Assembly: GCA_964502995.1 (NCBI GenBank) | Contig: CAZCZB010000045.1 | Span: 1-23,504, forward strand | DNA length: 23,504 nucleotides | Source: Bin87 sp964502995 | GTDB lineage: Bacteria > Chloroflexota > Dehalococcoidia > Lucifugimonadales > UBA3495 | Direction: 5' to 3' | Shown: piece after piece, positions 22,494-23,504 of the stretch | Layout of the letters: each line of letters begins with the position of its first letter | Position numbering within the stretch: the first letter of the stretch is position 1 | Position numbers and translations under genes: made by a program | The notes under the pieces: model-generated | The model's input: the letters and a program-made list of their open reading frames with translations, nothing else | Database searches by the model: none | What the model was told of the DNA's origin: nothing

Positions 22494-23504
22494 CTAGTCC
22501 CCCACCGCTTCGGCGGTCTCGGACTTCAGCCGTTCCGGCCACCACGGGTCGTCGTACTCGTTGAACAGCCCCTTGATGTGCGGCATGACCTCGTTGGCGA
22601 ACAGGTCCGTGTTCTTTTTCACCAGTTCCGGCGGCATGCTGCCGATCTGCAGCAGAACCATCAGATGCCCGATGCGCAGCAGTTCACAGGCCTCCGTCAG
22701 CTTGCGCCGCACGGTCTCCGGGCTGCCGGCGATCACGTGGCCCTGATCCACGTAGTCCTTCCAGCTGTTTTCCTTGGCGGTTCGCTGGGCTTCCTCACCT
22801 ATCTGCGGGCGCAGCGACTTGCGGATCGAGTCCAGCGAACGGTAGCCGGGCGATTCAGCGAAGGGCGGGTACACGCGGAGCATCTTTTCATAGAAATACT
22901 TGACGTGTTCCTCGTAGTCCTTCTCTGCCTGCTCGTCCGTCTCCGAGACGCACACCAGTTGCAGGAAGCCCAACCGGTGAGGGTTGTCGTCAATCCCGCG
23001 TTCGGCCACCCGTTCCCAGTAGCCCTTCACGATGTTGTAACCGCGCAGGTACCCGTAATAGGACAGGTAGCAGTACACATAGTCCCGGTCCAGCACCCAG
23101 TCCCAGGTTTCCAGGCTGCCTGAGCCCGGCACCCACACCGGCGGATGGGGTTCCTGCATCGGGCGCGGCCAGATGCTGATGTACCGCAACTTGTTGTACT
23201 TGCCGTTGAAAATCGTTGGCTGATGCTGCGTCCACGCTTGCATCACCACGTCGTGCGCTTCCGTGTGCCGGTCCCGCAGCGTGATGGGCACCTGGCCGTA
23301 TGAGAACGTCGTGTCCATCGCGGTTCCCACGGGGAACCCGGCCACCAACCGCCCGCCGGAGATCACGTCGATCATCGCCATCTCCTCGGCCACGCGCACC
23401 GGAGGGTTGTACAGCGCGAGGCTGTTGCCCAGCACGATCACCGCGCCGTTGTTCGTGCTGTTGGCCAGCACCGACGCGATCAGGTTGGGCGATGGCATGA
23501 TGCC
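22494..23504 (-). CDS. LLM class flavin-dependent oxidoreductase (5' end outside window)
   Basis: The visible 336 residues form most of a bacterial-luciferase-like barrel. Parts are AVIVLGNSLALYNPPVRVAE, EMAMIDVISGGRLVAGFPVG and the flexible insertion ITLRDRHTEAHDVVMQAW. HPPVWVPGSGSLETWDWV and the late VIAGSPETVRRKLTEA ... HLMVLLQIGSMP complete it. These signatures match the large FMN/F420-dependent oxidoreductase expansions seen in SAR202-type Chloroflexota. The frame stays open to the window edge (an in-frame ATG lies at 23498). The N-terminal strand with the first flavin contacts is missing, so the gene is partial by position, not damage. The substrate is unknown. It is distinct from the SsuD-like gene at 18374. 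Confidence 0.92.
   Translation of the reverse strand, partial: GIMPSPNLIASVLANSTNNGAVIVLGNSLALYNPPVRVAEEMAMIDVISGGRLVAGFPVGTAMDTTFSYGQVPITLRDRHTEAHDVVMQAWTQHQPTIFNGKYNKLRYISIWPRPMQEPHPPVWVPGSGSLETWDWVLDRDYVYCYLSYYGYLRGYNIVKGYWERVAERGIDDNPHRLGFLQLVCVSETDEQAEKDYEEHVKYFYEKMLRVYPPFAESPGYRSLDSIRKSLRPQIGEEAQRTAKENSWKDYVDQGHVIAGSPETVRRKLTEACELLRIGHLMVLLQIGSMPPELVKKNTDLFANEVMPHIKGLFNEYDDPWWPERLKSETAEAVGD

Overview
The window is GC-rich bacterial DNA with tightly packed genes. Its mix of content is two F420/FMN luciferase-like (LLM) oxidoreductases, an acyl-CoA-dehydrogenase-fold monooxygenase, a 3-hydroxyisobutyrate-dehydrogenase-like enzyme, an XdhC/MocA-type molybdenum-enzyme maturation pair, and abundant short palindromic repeats beginning GTAGGGGCG. 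This suggests an uncultured Chloroflexota (SAR202/Dehalococcoidia-like) bacterium. That assignment is an inference from gene content and style; no rRNA or tRNA gene was found to confirm it.

Layout. 1-264: three ~100-bp direct repeats carrying palindromes. 265-2386 (minus): a run of a beta-hydroxyacid dehydrogenase, a small membrane protein whose 3' end is tandemly duplicated, and a PhnB-like VOC protein. 2457-5141 (plus): a promoter, a CCA-adding-type nucleotidyltransferase, a cysteine-rich 77-aa protein and a zinc-type alcohol dehydrogenase. 5147-7443 (minus): proS followed by an RDD membrane protein. 7548-8179 (minus): a BrnT/BrnA toxin-antitoxin pair with a recognisable promoter/operator. 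8387-11308 (minus): ispG, a RelE/HigB-like toxin gene broken by a perfect 26-bp tandem duplication, its antitoxin, and an acyl-CoA-dehydrogenase-like monooxygenase whose start overlaps the antitoxin stop. 11309-12568: about 1.25 kb of gene-free, repeat-rich DNA. 12569-17910 (plus): xdhC, an orphan gene of lower GC, an acyltransferase-3 gene inactivated by a homopolymer frameshift and by a complete ISAs1-family insertion, and a MocA-like nucleotidyltransferase with a terminator. 17911-18373: an intergenic stretch with a strong leftward promoter, structured leader and tiny ORF. 18374-21283 (plus): an LLM oxidoreductase, a membrane/coiled-coil protein and a class-I aminotransferase. 21361-21387: a bidirectional-looking terminator. 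21481-23504 (minus): a window-truncated LLM oxidoreductase, a PaREP1/HEPN-like protein and a peroxiredoxin-like protein.

The most notable observation is the peroxiredoxin-like gene at 21481-21969. It has an in-frame TGA exactly where the first cysteine of its W-C-P-Y-C redox motif should be. A hairpin begins 8 nt downstream of it, with the loop starting at nt 17 and G as its second base, as expected for a bacterial SECIS element. I read it as a probable selenoprotein (U45-P-Y-C48). Other points of interest are the reversible-looking toxin inactivation, the IS-interrupted acyltransferase that can be reconstructed exactly by arithmetic, and the possible leftward small RNA/peptide gene near 18.1 kb.
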